Positions 1 to 15,615 of a stretch of DNA of 64,000 bases are shown here, in pieces. Under the pieces are notes generated by a model, which had not been told where the DNA came from, searched no databases, and worked only from the letters and a program-made list of their open reading frames with translations. Location of the stretch: assembly GCF_964204645.1 (NCBI RefSeq), contig NC_134025.1:30720001-30784000 (forward strand). Reading direction: 5' to 3'. The stretch is from Tubulanus polymorphus (lineage: Eukaryota > Nemertea > Palaeonemertea > Tubulaniformes > Tubulanidae). Both the position numbers and the translations under genes were made by a program. Position 1 is the first letter of the stretch, and every line of letters begins with the position of its first letter.

Positions 1-158
1 GCGCTACCGAGTTCCCTGATTCTCAACTCAGTCTCAGCGCTACCGAGTTCCCTGATTCTCAACTCAGTCTCAGCGCTACCGAGTTCCCTGATTCTCAACT
101 CAGTCTCAGCGCTACCGAGTTCCCTGATTCTCAACTCAGTCTCAGCGCTACCGAGGAG
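1..158. repeat. 36-bp tandem repeat at left edge
   Basis: Just over four near-identical 36-bp units, each starting GCGCTACCGAGTTCCC, begin at 1, 37, 73, 109 and 145. The last copy decays after about 158. The array runs off the left edge, so its full length is unknown. It lies 3' of the last REPS1 exon visible here, probably in a REPS1 intron. Confidence 0.9.
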
Positions 159-593
159 TAAGGCAGAGTCTGCTGTACATTGATCATTCATCTAAATCAT
201 TCATAAAGCATTTACGTAGAACCGTATAATGAAACCCAGTGAATTTAAAAACTATAATGACTACAAAGAGAGAGAGAGGCGTGAGTGATGTGTGTGTGTG
301 TGCATCATAAGCTATCAGCGTAGAGCACTTACAAACAGACGATTCTCATGTAACGGTTCTGAACCGCGTTTATGAATAAATCGCGTAGCCGCGACGCACG
401 GTAACGGTTCAGACGCACGTTTAAATCGACGCGCGAGATGCACTCGACTCTCGGAGTCGACTGACGACTGCCAACTGGGGTCGCTCTGTTGAGTGAAGAG
501 CTGACGATTAATTACCTGAACAAATTAATCGAATCATTTAAATCACACTCTCATCTCATCTATTATATATATAAAAGTTAATAGTACTTACAT

Positions 594-3500
594 CTCTAGG
601 TGAAGCTCTAGGTGGAACTGCCGGGGGTGGCGCTAAATGTCCAAAACTACTACCACCAACTGAAATTATTCATAAAATATTCTTAATATAATATCACAAC
701 ATTGTTTTGTGTATGCCGCACCCCTCCCAGACAATCAACATTTTAGCAGTGAAGTCTAGAAGATCTGAATTTCCATTGTGAGGTGATGTTATCTTTGGGG
801 GTCAGGCCTTAGGTCCAAACAGAGACCTGGTGAAGTATTGGCCGTAAGTTGATAGTGAAGGGGTAAAGACAACAGGTGCCAGTTTTTAGACTGGTATCAT
901 CTCAATTGAAAGAAATTGAGTTTATATAAAACCGACTCCAGTTTGTCTGATGGGGCTGGGTGTGTACAGTCAGCTGACTCACTGGTGAATTAGGGGCGAG
1001 TGAATATAAATTACCTGACTGTGCCTTCTTCGGGGTTGGTCTCGGTCTGCCTTGTAGCGGTGTTAAGTATTTAGCGTGCGGGTCCTCGCCATCTACAGTA
1101 CTAGAACGCTGTCGAGTCGGGCTGAGAACATTCTCCTGCTGCGGGTAATAATCACTAACAGTAGGATCTACAAACACACAACAACAAAAAATACAGTCAA
1201 ACTACATTAATTGATTATTTCATCGGATGAGTTCAATTCAATATTAAGCAGACATTTGTATAACTCATAAACATAATGATCGTCACAACAATGATGAATT
1301 TAAACATCAGTACCTGAAAACGTTCTTGATCTTTCAAACAGTTCATTAGGAGGAATAGGAACCCCATCAGGAGACATTCTTACAGCTACTGGATGAGCTA
1401 TTTTACAATCCTACAATATACGTATCAAATTACATCGACTTCAGTTGTGATATTTATCAAATGTGAAATGATTTGACACGAGATGAAGTAACTCACGGGA
1501 TCTGATAATGTCACTGGTTTAAACTCAAAATTCACAGGTTTAGTTCCTGGTGAAGATACAGCACTGGATGATGGTGATTCTGGTGGAAAATTGGTTGCCC
1601 ACTGTTCATAAAAAGGACAACATACTTTGAGAGTTATGATTTCTGATATTTTCAGTATTTTGCTGTTTTAATTAGGCACAACTTCTCAACTGTACCTGAT
1701 TTGGCTGATTTTGAACTTCAGTTGGAGTATGACGTTTTAATGTGCTACCAGGAGGCAGATCAGCAGCAAATGGTTCATCTATAATCAAATTACAACATTA
1801 GCACTGCACATAGGTAAATAGTTGATAACAACATGATAATCTTTTGAGCCTAAAATCCATATAAAATATGCTCATGATACTACCAACCAAAAATTGAAAG
1901 CTTTGACGAACAAACGAGTTTTGAGAGTTGATTCTAACTCACCGTTTACTAATGGTGTATATGGCATCAATGACGCTGGCAATTTATCAGGAATTTCAAC
2001 TTCATTTCTACGTAACACGACCAAATGCATAGCTGTACAAAATTCATCTAACGACAAAGCGCCATCTTTATTTACATCGGATAATTGCCTGTCAATCAAA
2101 ACATTATCAATTAGCGATTGCGATCGAAGAAATAAATAAGCGATCACACACTATAGTTACGCGTACCATATTTTTGACAGTTCAACTACGGGTAATTTTG
2201 ACTTCTCAAAGAATTCTTTGGCTCTAGCACCTGAAATATAAAAACAGTTACGAGAATAAACATATCGCAAACATTAGAGTAACAATCCTTACAATCTATA
2301 ACATATGATCATCTATCAGGAACTAATTCCACTGTTTCTTTTTCAAAGTCGACTAAAACATTGCAAATAAAGTAATTATAACTGTAGATTCGAGAAACGC
2401 GGAACTGGATCACAGTAATACATCTTACCTATAATAACTCCTGTTAAATCAGACTGCATTGATTTGAACTGATTCAGATAATACTCTCTTTGTTCATCGG
2501 TTATCGTCCACACGTCGTCGATACTCTCCGCTTCAGAACTCGTTATAGATGATGTATCGGCTTTATTGTGATCACCAGCGCCCCCTACACCTACTTCAAA
2601 CTGTGCCCAGTCTTTACGGTCTTGACTAATTAAACCTGATTTATGAAATACGTATAAATTACAACAAAAACTAGCTTCAAAATCGTTCAGAAATCAACAA
2701 TCTGCTTTCTGCAGCATAGACAGCAGACTGTCTAATGCATCATCGCCTCAGACAATCTGCTGTCTGTATCCAGCACCCCTCAGACAATCTGCTGTCTGTA
2801 TCCTGCACAACCACAGACTATTTGCTGTCTGTACCCTACACCCCCTCAGACAATCTGCTGTCTGTATCCTGCACCCCTTAAGACAATCTGTTGATTTTAC
2901 CTTGACTGTCTTCATCTTCAAACGAAGTCCAACCTTTCTCTAGTTTTTGTTGTCCACTCGCAGCATCGTGATATGAAGAATTATTATACGTCGCCGATGA
3001 GTTATTACTGTGTATTTGTGCGGGCATTGATTGTTGCTTCATGTAACCGTGGCGACGATGAGAACCCGGCGATACGACGGGGCTGTCTTTAGGCGAAGAA
3101 AAGGGAGGCGATTTACTCGCGTGTGGTGATGCCCCTCGTGAATTCGTCTGCAAATAAGAGGAAAATCCATCGATATTTTAAACCCACTCTACAAGAGAAC
3201 TTGTGATCTGTGGAACTGGGTCCAGTTAGTGTTTTAACATTCTACCTGCACCGATGTTTGTTGTTGCTGTTGAGAATTATCAGGAATATTTGGAACTCCT
3301 CGATGAGCCGAATAAGATCGACTATGTTGTCTCACTGGAGGGGGTGGAAGGCCACCGGACTGGGTCGATCCTACCGGAGGGGGTGGTAGGCCACCAGACT
3401 GCGTTGGTCCAATTGTTTGATGTTGTTGAAGGTTTATCACATTTCTGAAATAAGGAGAAAAAAAGTCATGAATGTGTGGAATGGGAAGATAGGATTCAGA

Positions 3501-4748
3501 GGAGTGGATAGAAGGGGAAGATGAAGAATGGATAGAAGGGGAAGATGAAGAATGGATAGAAGGGGAAGATGAAGAATGGATAGAAGGGGAAGATGAAGAA
3601 TGGATAGAAGGGGAAGATGAGGAATGGATAGAAGGGGAAGATGAAGAATGGATAGAAGGGGAAGATGAAGAATGGATAGAAGGGGAAGATGAAGAATGGA
3701 TAGAAGGGGAAGATGAAGAATGGATAGAAGGGGAAGATGAAGAATGGATAGAAGGGGAAGATGAAGAATGGATAGAAGGGGAAGATGAAGAATGGATAGA
3801 AGGGGAAGATGAAGAATGGATATTTACCGATCATGTTCAGGTTGGTTCAACACTGAGTATGTATTTCTCATCCATTCTGAAATAAATTCACAGGATAAAT
3901 TTCATCATCAAACAAATAGAGATTACAGACAAAATGAATGAGAAATGAGTCACAGTTTTCACCTTCAGACTGGCAATTAAACTTTGGAAGTGGAATGTCT
4001 ATCCCTGTAAAAATTAACATAATTCATCAGCGTCTGTTCATAGTAAATCATCTTAAATCATTGAATTTGAACTGGGTTGATTCTTTACCTGAACCAAATG
4101 TTTCCAAAGATACAGGAAGCCCGCATTGAGCAACAGCTATCAGTTTCAGAGCGATATAAAACTGACTGCGTCCAAAGTGACCTAATCTTTTAGCGCCGCA
4201 TAATTCAGCCACCTACCAAATAAAATTAATTACGAATCATTGAAAATGATCCATTGAAAGGATTTAAATATTGAAAACTTTCTGCAAGAACACAGTTTTT
4301 AATGTTAACTTCCCCCGTCTGGGGGATAGCATGGGAACATCTAAATTTCACTTCAGTTGCTTTGACTCTCTTCGGTCAGAAACATATGACACAAACAGAT
4401 CGAGGAAGCTTCTGAGATTTCCAATCCATTACAAGCATGTCTCGGTCTCCGACTGCTGGGGGGGGGGGAGGAGGTGAGGAAATGCTAATGAGGTGGGGAC
4501 AGACCCCACACATGAAGATAATGATGTCTTCCCAATTACTTTTTAAATTGCATTAAAAAAATCAGAATTCGAAATTCGAGCAAATCGGTCCTACTTACCT
4601 GAAATAACGTTTCATGAGGCAAACCGGACGTCAAAAATAATTCGGATGCTTTTACTCCGGGAATTTTAGCGCTGTTTTCTACATCGCACGCGTTGAATAA
4701 TTCACCGTAAACTCTTTGTTCCTGATCGGTTAATTTTATCGCATCCAT
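594..4748 (-). CDS. REPS1: RalBP1-associated Eps-domain protein (REPS1/REPS2 orthologue), 3' end off window
   Basis: EH-domain adaptor that links Ral/RalBP1 signalling to clathrin-mediated endocytosis in the cytoplasm (family knowledge). The ATG is complement 4746-4748, and exon 1 (4599-4748) encodes 50 residues of a first EH domain. It continues in exons 4089-4212 ([19 protein letters not shown]) and 3963-4004. Proline/serine-rich exons follow at about 3829-3877, 3246-3443 (two GGLPPPPV motifs) and 2900-3150. A second EH domain lies in exons near 2436-2637, 2163-2231 and 1942-2091, with the EF-hand loop [12 protein letters not shown]. Further low-complexity exons lie near 1746-1780, 1500-1612, 1312-1408, 1010-1166 and 600-660. 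The C-terminal RalBP1-binding coiled coil expected for the family is not in the window. Middle exon limits are approximate. REPS1 and REPS2 cannot be told apart here, and an invertebrate would usually have one orthologue of both. Confidence 0.88.
2695..2892. repeat. Minisatellite of hairpin-forming units in a REPS1 intron
   Basis: About five units of roughly 40 bp carry CAGACAATCTGCTGTCTG, in which CAGACA and TGTCTG are inverted copies. The same core builds the large array in the NDC80 intron at 10735-11625. It lies between two REPS1 exons. Confidence 0.85.
3503..3821. repeat. 24-bp minisatellite in a REPS1 intron
   Basis: About 13 units of GATAGAAGGGGAAGATGAAG plus four bases, almost identical, with one GAG/GAA variant near 3620. 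It is purine-rich on the plus strand. The open frame across it on the minus strand (repeating FPFYPFFI) is a by-product of a unit length divisible by three and lies inside an intron. Confidence 0.95.
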
Positions 4749-5159
4749 TTCCGCAATTAATTACCAACTGTTCGCGGCTCTAATCAAAGAATATTGAAAT
4801 TATCACTAATTTATTGGTTTATTTCCTGAAAATCCCAACCCACGACCGCCATCATGGATTTTAGACTGATTACGCTGATTTCACTTCCGGGTTTTGGCAA
4901 CCAGTCTCATTTAGCGCGGCCATTTCGTTATTTTCATATTTTTTCAAACAATATTTTCTATGCATATTTCATTTCACCATATTTTCAATACAGCTGGTGA
5001 AACCTAATGTTATTTGTTTATAACACAAAATGATAAATAAAATAATGTATATTGAATTGAATTGCGGAACCAGTCTCACCGAATTGGCGCTTTGCGCATG
5101 TGCAAAGATTTGCCGGAAATTTTCTGTCGGTGCCAGATTTAAAACAGTTCACCACAAAC
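4749..5159. promoter_or_regulatory. Shared 411-bp head-to-head interval REPS1/RBBP4
   Basis: The REPS1 start codon (minus, 4748) and the RBBP4 start codon (plus, 5160) face away from each other with only 411 bp between. Both promoters and 5' UTRs must lie here unless one uses a remote first exon. I could not identify a TATA box or initiator with confidence. Confidence 0.55.
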
Positions 5160-8708
<3,549 letters not shown>

Positions 8709-8893
8709 GTCTCTAAAACAGGACTACTATCCCCACCTATGAGCAGCAAACTACACTACCAGTAATTATTGTAAATAGATAAAGACATTCTCGTTAGTAA
8801 AGAACTCGTTGTTGTTATTATGAGTGAAACAGCTGCAGCAGCAGCAGATACTCAGTGACAGATTTTCAGCTGCAGCAGATACTGACAGGCTTT

Positions 8894-8924
<31 letters not shown>

Positions 8925-9100
8925 TACTGACAGGTTTTCAGAGTTCTGTTAAACACTGATTATGTGCAAGAAGAGACAAAAACTCAGCATTTCTTATGTG
9001 TATAAAATGAATATTGTGATTGATGATTCTGTTATTTGTAATTTGTACTGCAGTCGATTTGATCAATAAATACATGTCTAAATATCTCTAAATACATCAT
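8709..9100 (+). other. RBBP4 3' UTR with CAG-rich repeat and poly(A) signal
   Basis: Between 8829 and 8935 lie several CAG runs (the longest about nine CAG at 8898-8925), separated by copies of CAGATACTGACAGG. An AATAAA at 9065-9070 is the likely polyadenylation signal. Assignment to the UTR is by position. Confidence 0.65.
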
Positions 9101-10213
9101 CAGTGTCATTGTTCGATTGTCGGAGCCTGTCGTCATTTCAAGATTCAACTACTAGTCATATTGAGAGACTTAGAACAGGTTTCTACCAAGAAAATGGGGA
9201 CTTTTCATTAACAAAGTCCAGGAATTCTGTAAAACAAACCTATAAGAGGAATTGGTTGAGAGATTGTTTGATTGCGTGTGAAAATAATTAGTTTCTGAAT
9301 TGTGTATTTGATAAATTGAGCTTGTTGAAGAAGAGGGAAGAAGATATACGGGAGAAGTTGGAAGATCTACAATTATATTCACCCCAAACCTTCAAATACG
9401 AGATGTTGGATTACATTCACCCCCAACCTTCAAATGCAAGGCCATTTGGACAAATCAAACAAATGGCAACCTGATGAAATCTAAGATTTCCTCCTGGACC
9501 CAGAAAACTGCACTGATAATACAAATATCTAGAGCTGAGGGGAGACATTCAGATTGCAGTAACGATTCAAAAACGTCCTAATTATTTCATTCAAAAATAA
9601 AACAATTGTGGGTTTATAATGAGGTCAATAAAATAGTGTTTGATTGATTTACTTGGATGCCACAGTGGAATCTGAACTGTCAAATGTTGCCTCTATAGAC
9701 ACAATGTAAACTAACATGATACATGTACTGGTATGTCACAGTAGGAATGCTATCCTCAGCACCTGACAGTCAAGCCGCGACCCGACTCGAATAAAAAAGT
9801 TCTACTTCCTAAACACAACTGAATTGCCGCAATTAGTTCAACCTTTTTTTATTCTCAAATAAAAAAGTGAATTTATAATATTTCAGTCAACTGAAGTCAA
9901 CATGCAGCCACTCTGATAGTAGAATGTATTTTATAATGGTTTCTTTTGTTAACTCAGAAATAAATTGTTACTTGCATGTAAGTTTAGTAGCATTTCCATA
10001 AATATATGATACACATGAAACTCGTTATAACAAAAAAAAAAAAAAAAAACTAATTCTAAAGCAAAAAATTACCATAAATCCCTCGAGCTTGTTATAATGA
10101 AGGTTTTGTATTTACAGAAAAAGCACAATTTTGATGGATACAAAAAATGCAAATGAATGATATTATTACATATTCTGACTAGAAAAAGCATATGAATACT
10201 CAATAAGAGTGGA
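9101..10213. other. Intergenic between convergent RBBP4 and NDC80
   Basis: No convincing gene. The sequence is AT-rich, with a short direct repeat (CACCCCCAACCTTCAAAT-like, near 9380 and 9420) and a run of 18 A at 10031-10048. A TTTATT at 9848-9853 could be the NDC80 poly(A) signal on the minus strand, but this is weak. Confidence 0.5.
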
Positions 10214-13200
10214 TTATTGTCGAAATGCTGCTAATTCGGTTTCATATTGCATTTGCGTCACTTGTGCCAAATCGTTGAAATGTTCCTAAGAATTAAACAA
10301 ACATCATGAATAAATAATTATTTTCACTAGAGCTGACCAGTGGGGGGAGGGGGGATGGCTCAATGACACTACTCACCTCCATAACTGATTTGTGTTGAAT
10401 TAACATTTCAGTTATTTTTTGTAAGAATTCTTGCCAATCTTTCTTTTTCTTTGCTGCAATTTCTAAGTGCTGTTGTCCCCTATAGAATATAATTGTGACA
10501 TCATTAAGCAGACCGATGCAATCCGTAGCGCATTTGAATAACTGAGTTAATGAGTAAAACTTACAGTTTTAATTTTTCCATGAATGAATTTTTGATGTCT
10601 GTGACACCTGTTTGTGACATTCGTGCTTCAGATAACTGAGATTCATACGAATCAACCTCTTCTAATATAGTTTTATATTCTGTTGCTTGTGTCTAGATCA
10701 ATAATAAAATAACACCAGTTAGCTATACTGCTATCTGTACCCCCTCAGCCAATCAGCTGTTTGCACCCCTCAGCCAATCTGCTGTCTGTACCCTCTCAGC
10801 CAATCTGCTGTCTGTACCCTCTCAGCCAATCTGCTGTCTGTACCCTCCAGACATACCGGTGTATATACCCCCTCAGCCAATCTGCTGTCTGTACCCCCTC
10901 AGCCAATCTGCTGTATATACCCCCTCAGCCAATCTGCTGTCTGTACCCTCTCGATCAACCAATCAGCTGTTTGCATCCCTCAGCCAATCTGCTGTCTGTA
11001 CCCTCTCAACCAATCAGCTGTTTGCATCCCTCAGACAATCTGCTGTCTGTACCCCTCAGACAATCTGCTGTCTGTACCCTTCAGACAATCTGCTGTCTGT
11101 ACCCCTCAGACAATCTGCTGTCTGTACCCTTCAGACAATCTGCTGTCTGTACCCTCTCAACCAATCTGCTGTTTGCACCCCTCAGCCAATCTGCTATCTG
11201 TACCCCCTCAGCCAATCAGCTGTTTGCACCCCTCAGCCAATCTGCTGTCTGTACCCTCTCAGCCAATCTGCTGTCTGTACCCCCTCAGCCAATCTGCTGT
11301 CTGTACCCCCTCAGCCAATCTGCTGTATATACCCCCTCAGCCAATCTGCTGTCTGTACCCTCTCGATCAACCAATCAGCTGTTTGCATCCCTCAGCCAAT
11401 CTGCTGTCTGTACCCTCTCAACCAATCAGCTGTTTGCATCCCTCAGACAATCTGCTGTCTGTACCCCTCAGACAATCTGCTGTCTGTACCCTTCAGACAA
11501 TCTGCTGTCTGTACCCCTCAGACAATCTGCTGTCTGTACCCTTCAGACAATCTGCTGTCTGTACCCTCTCAACCAATCTGCTGTTTGCACCCTCTCAACC
11601 AATCTGTAGTCTTTACCCTGCATTCCCTTAGACAAACACCAACTGCTGTCTGCTACAGTGCACAGACTATCCTTACAGACTCAAATCTCTCTCTCACCTC
11701 TTTCTTCCATCCTAATTCATCTGTTAATCGTTTCACTTTATTTTCCAACATTTTGATGTCTTGTTCTTGTTCATCGCACAATTGTTGTAACTACAAATAA
11801 ACAGAGAACATTACAAATATAACACTAAACCTGTACTTATGCTGTATGAACCCTGTCAAACAGTTTTCATATTACCTCTTGAATACTCTGTTTTTCAATC
11901 TTGGAATTAGCCTTCAATTTGAGAACGTCACTATTCTTTTCTTCGACGAGTTTCCTTAATTCAATCTACAACAGAAAACGATTTCAAATATTACACATAC
12001 CTTTAATCAATGAAATTCCATGGACGCTTTGAGAATTCAAGAAATCACTTCATCAAAACTGACCTTCATTTCAGAACATCCACTACTCTGAAGAGATTCT
12101 AGAATCGGAGTCGCTATTTCAGGAGCAGCTACTTTCACTTTTGTAAAAACTTGACTTAACGAACTGAAAACTTTCTCTACCTAAAAAAATAATCGATTGA
12201 TTTTCAAATAATCTTCAAACCTTAAACTAGTATACAGCATTAAAACCTCACGATCCAACTCTAACAGACTATTTCAGCAAAAAATTACATTCTGATTTTA
12301 AACGTTTTCCCAATCCTAAACTTGGACTTATTTTGCCACTCCACGTTTGTCAGAGAAAGTTTTGTGGGCTAGTAAATAATTCAGGACATCGTACCTTTTC
12401 CTGCAGTTTTCCTATTTCCATTTCCAGATTCCATTTTCTTTTCTCAAAATCAAGAGTTTCCTCTTCAACCATACGAAGCTGTCTCGATAATTCATTTCGA
12501 GACATATTGATTCGTTTAATTTCCTCTTGTGACAAATCTTGCGTATCGTAAATCTTCTGCATTTCATCTTTTTCTTGCATTGCTCTAACTAATTCCATTT
12601 CTAAACACGATTCAAAAAGAGAGTTGATAAATTCAAACCTTCAGTGTTATATAGAAATATTATGTGGTGCAGGGGTCACGTAGAGAGCGTGGATGCCATG
12701 ATCTACATATTTTGAGTGAAATAAAAGCGGTTACGTACCAATGTTTTCCTTTTTAATGCACAAATCGCTGAATTCTTTATCTTTTTCAAACTTTCTTCTA
12801 TTGAGCTCTTCAGTCTGGTCGGTCAGTTGTTTGAATTCGATTTGGTATTTATTTCGCGTGGCCGTCATATATTCAAGATTATCCTGAAACATATTGAAAA
12901 TTATTAACTTGATCAGTTCAGCGGTCATTGTTTAAGTTTCTTTCTCTCTTGAAGTAAAATCAGTTCATTTTCTCCTCATTTACAAATAACCTGAGTTCTT
13001 TTTATTTTTCCGAGTTATAATACAAAATTCCCCGAGTGAATCTGCTGCAGGTGACGGGAGAAATTTCTTTACTCTTCACTAAAAATGTTTAATAGATAAT
13101 TAGATATTCAACTCACCGGTTCATTCTCAAGATTTTCTAACTCCTGTTTGAGTCGGACATTTTCGATTTGTAGCGATTTAAAGTTCATCGGGTTATCATC

Positions 13201-14736
13201 GTGTAAACATTCTGTGAAAATAAAAACGATGAATTTTCAAGATACGCACAATAAACATTTAAATGGAAAAAATATAAACTTGAAACTGACCGAGTTTTTT
13301 CCTGTAAAGTTCATCTTCCTCGACAAATTCATCTTTTCCATCCATGAATGCCTTGTACGTATTGACGAAGTACTGATATCTAATCTACAATCATTCAATA
13401 GATATCTATGAGGTGAATTAATATGAAGTCATTAAATTGACTGTAGAAATGATCTATGACTGATCTTGCAGTATAACCAACCCCCAGAGTTTATCTAAAA
13501 GTTGTTTTTTTACGAACCAGTTCTTCAGTTTCTGAATCGTCAAATTTATCATTTCTTGAGAACATCATTTTGTAAATATCGAATTGAAACGACGACTGAA
13601 ATAAAAGTCAGAAAAATAAAATATTTTCTGTTGAACGATTGCAAATAAATGATAGAATAAAACAGAATGTATACTTACTTCAATGTAATCGACGAGCCAG
13701 GAAAGCGCGCCGAGGAGATGAGGCCAAACGTGAGGAGCTCCAACTGTAAATAACATGTTCTTTGATATAAGAAATGGATAACCGAGATCCTTTAGCAGAC
13801 GCGGTATCTGCTCTTCGTGTTTACTGTCTAGACGGAATTTAGCATCGACGATTTTCAACATGAACTGAAAAATAACAAAGAAGAAATAAATCATTAATTG
13901 ATTTCCTTCGATTTTCTATCATAGGATATTTGAACGTGTAATAAATACCTCGATGATATTGAGGAAATCTTTAGTTGTCGGAGAATGTAGGATCTTCACG
14001 CTGAGTTTTTGCGTGTAACCTTTCTCTGAGAGAAACTAAAAATGAATCAGATTGTAACGGAGAAAACTTTAATGACTGATCTGAAACAAACAGGAATTTG
14101 CAACACTAAACATTACTGGATAAAGTTTCCACAGGTCAATCTTTAGTTTGAATACAAAATGGAATTTGTTAATTTCCACTGTTTTAACCCTTGTGTCAAA
14201 TTTCACCCAAGGAACTTTGGAACTTGGTATTAAGCAGTGTAGATGCGATCACCGAGTCGTTAACAATTACCATCAATAAAGAGTAAGAGAGTTAGATTTT
14301 CTCAATTTTTCTCAGGTTGAATGCGATATATTTACCTCAATAAGTCTTCTGATATTCAGTTCTTTAAAGGAGCGATCACTGAGGTGTCTTGGATCTTTCA
14401 TCGCGTCACTTTTAGATCTTCCATACATACTACTACGACTGTTAATTCAAATTTCAAATTTAACATTCTTTTTCAAACCGTTACGATTGATGGTAAAGTA
14501 TTAATGAACTACCTGTTAGCTGCAGTATGACCTCCGTAGCTAAGTTTTGACTTCGAATAGGATTTCGGTTGAAGGCCTTTCAGAGGAGTGCGACCAGTTG
14601 AAGATCTCATACTGTCCATAGAACATCTATCTCTGGAGTTCGATCTGGTGCTGGTGCTGCTGCCGCAGCTACTGCTGATGCGAACCCGTGCAGCTGGATG
14701 CTGCAGGGATAGTCTACTACTTGACGATCGCTTCAT
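10214..14736 (-). CDS. NDC80: Kinetochore protein NDC80 (HEC1), complete
   Basis: Subunit of the Ndc80 complex that binds microtubules at kinetochores through an N-terminal calponin-homology head and a basic tail, with a long coiled coil for pairing with Nuf2 (family knowledge). The ATG is complement 14734-14736. Exon 1 (14513-14736) encodes the basic, serine-rich tail (MKRSSSSRLSLQHPAARVR). Next exons near 14335-14430 (DPRHLSDRSFKELNIRRLIE), 13951-14036 and 13682-13864 give the CH head, with the signature LKDLGYPF, TVGAPHVWPHLLGAL and LVDYIE. Exons near 13518-13596, 13290-13376, 13117-13214, 12740-12883, 12394-12600, 12062-12180, 11876-11966, 11694-11791, 10563-10693, 10378-10484 and 10214-10285 encode Glu/Lys-rich coiled coil. 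The stop is complement 10214-10216. Inner exon limits are approximate. The serine-rich tail fits Aurora B control (inference). Confidence 0.93.
10735..11625. repeat. 25/26-bp hairpin minisatellite with higher-order period, NDC80 intron
   Basis: About 35 units of 24-26 bp with the core CARMCAATCTGCTGTCTGTA. Variants (CCAATCAGCTGTTTGCA, CTGTATATAC, CTCTCGATCAAC) recur in the same order about 412 bp apart; CTGTATATAC, for example, is at 10911 and 11323. The array therefore contains a duplicated block of roughly 300-400 bp. Open frames of up to 313 codons cross it in several plus-strand frames; they are antisense to NDC80 and intronic. Confidence 0.93.
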
Positions 14737-15615
14737 TGCGTCTGTTCCTCCTGACTATTGTCAGTCTCTATGAATTCAAATAAGGCTAACACATTAATTA
14801 GGGATATCAAATAATTCTAGTTTGCCAGAGCGGCTGAGCGGGCTCTGTCCCCCCAAAAAAACACAATGTGGCCCTAGGCTGTGGGACTGTGTTAATTAGG
14901 CATGAGTAATGAAAGTAGGGAGTGAGGACATACAATCACATTTCATAATCATGTGTGAATCAATTTGTCTCCAACGGCAACAACACAAAAAAAGAGACAA
15001 AAAACTTAAAAAAAGGTCACGAAACTAGAGAAGTCAGTCGATTCTCTGAGAGAAATGTCACGAAGACGTTGAAAACACGGACCGCGGAAGGAAAATCATA
15101 TAATTGACTGAGTTGATACAATTCATGACATATCATTTAAATCCCGTACCTCTAATAACTACCAGTAAGAAGAGGCCAATTTTCGGGATGATGGTTTCGT
15201 CTTTTTTGAAGCACCCGCCATTAAACGGTGGAACAATTTTGAATTGGTGGCGACATCTACCAGCGGGCTCGGTATCGTGGGTCCGGTGTGTTAGCCCGAG
15301 GTTGTTCCGCACTTGTTTGTCCGGTGCCCAAGTCCCTACTTCTATTTTTCCACAAATGGATGGAAGCCATTTGTACATAAATATACTTCAGTGAATCTGA
15401 ATGAAGTTTAAACAGTTAATAAGACTTGTGATCATCAGTTTAACACCAGGTGCAGCAGGTACAGTAATCATAAAAATAATTACTCATCATTTCAATTGTT
15501 GACAACATCGAAAATATGCCACGCTCTTAAAATATTGCAATCCAAATCTTCTTACAAAAATACTGCAAATTCACCAAAAATGTCAAAAATCATTGATGGT
15601 TTTTTTTTCAGAAGA
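14737..15615. promoter_or_regulatory. Head-to-head interval NDC80/TAB
   Basis: 879 bp between the NDC80 ATG (minus) and the TAB ATG (plus). It should hold both promoters and an unresolved non-coding TAB first exon, because the first TAB coding exon opens with a splice acceptor at 15609-15611, five bases before its ATG. No core promoter motif could be assigned. Confidence 0.45.

Noticed and set aside
3496-3834. 112-codon minus-strand frame (FPFYPFFI repeats) inside REPS1
   Set aside because: A 24-bp repeat in an intron. The flanking exons splice without it and stay in frame.
10735-11625. Array of similar 25-bp units resembling a CRISPR array
   Set aside because: There are no unique spacers of constant length, and the units are contiguous and degenerate. 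The locus is an intron of an animal gene.
10761-11800. Plus-strand open frames of 282, 313 and 152 codons rich in Leu, Cys, Pro and Tyr
   Set aside because: They are frames through the NDC80 intronic minisatellite. Several frames are open at once, all are antisense to the gene, and there is no non-repetitive coding part.
15104-15394. 96-codon plus-strand frame upstream of TAB
   Set aside because: It has a competing open frame on the other strand of the same segment, no recognisable domain, and lies in the promoter/leader interval.
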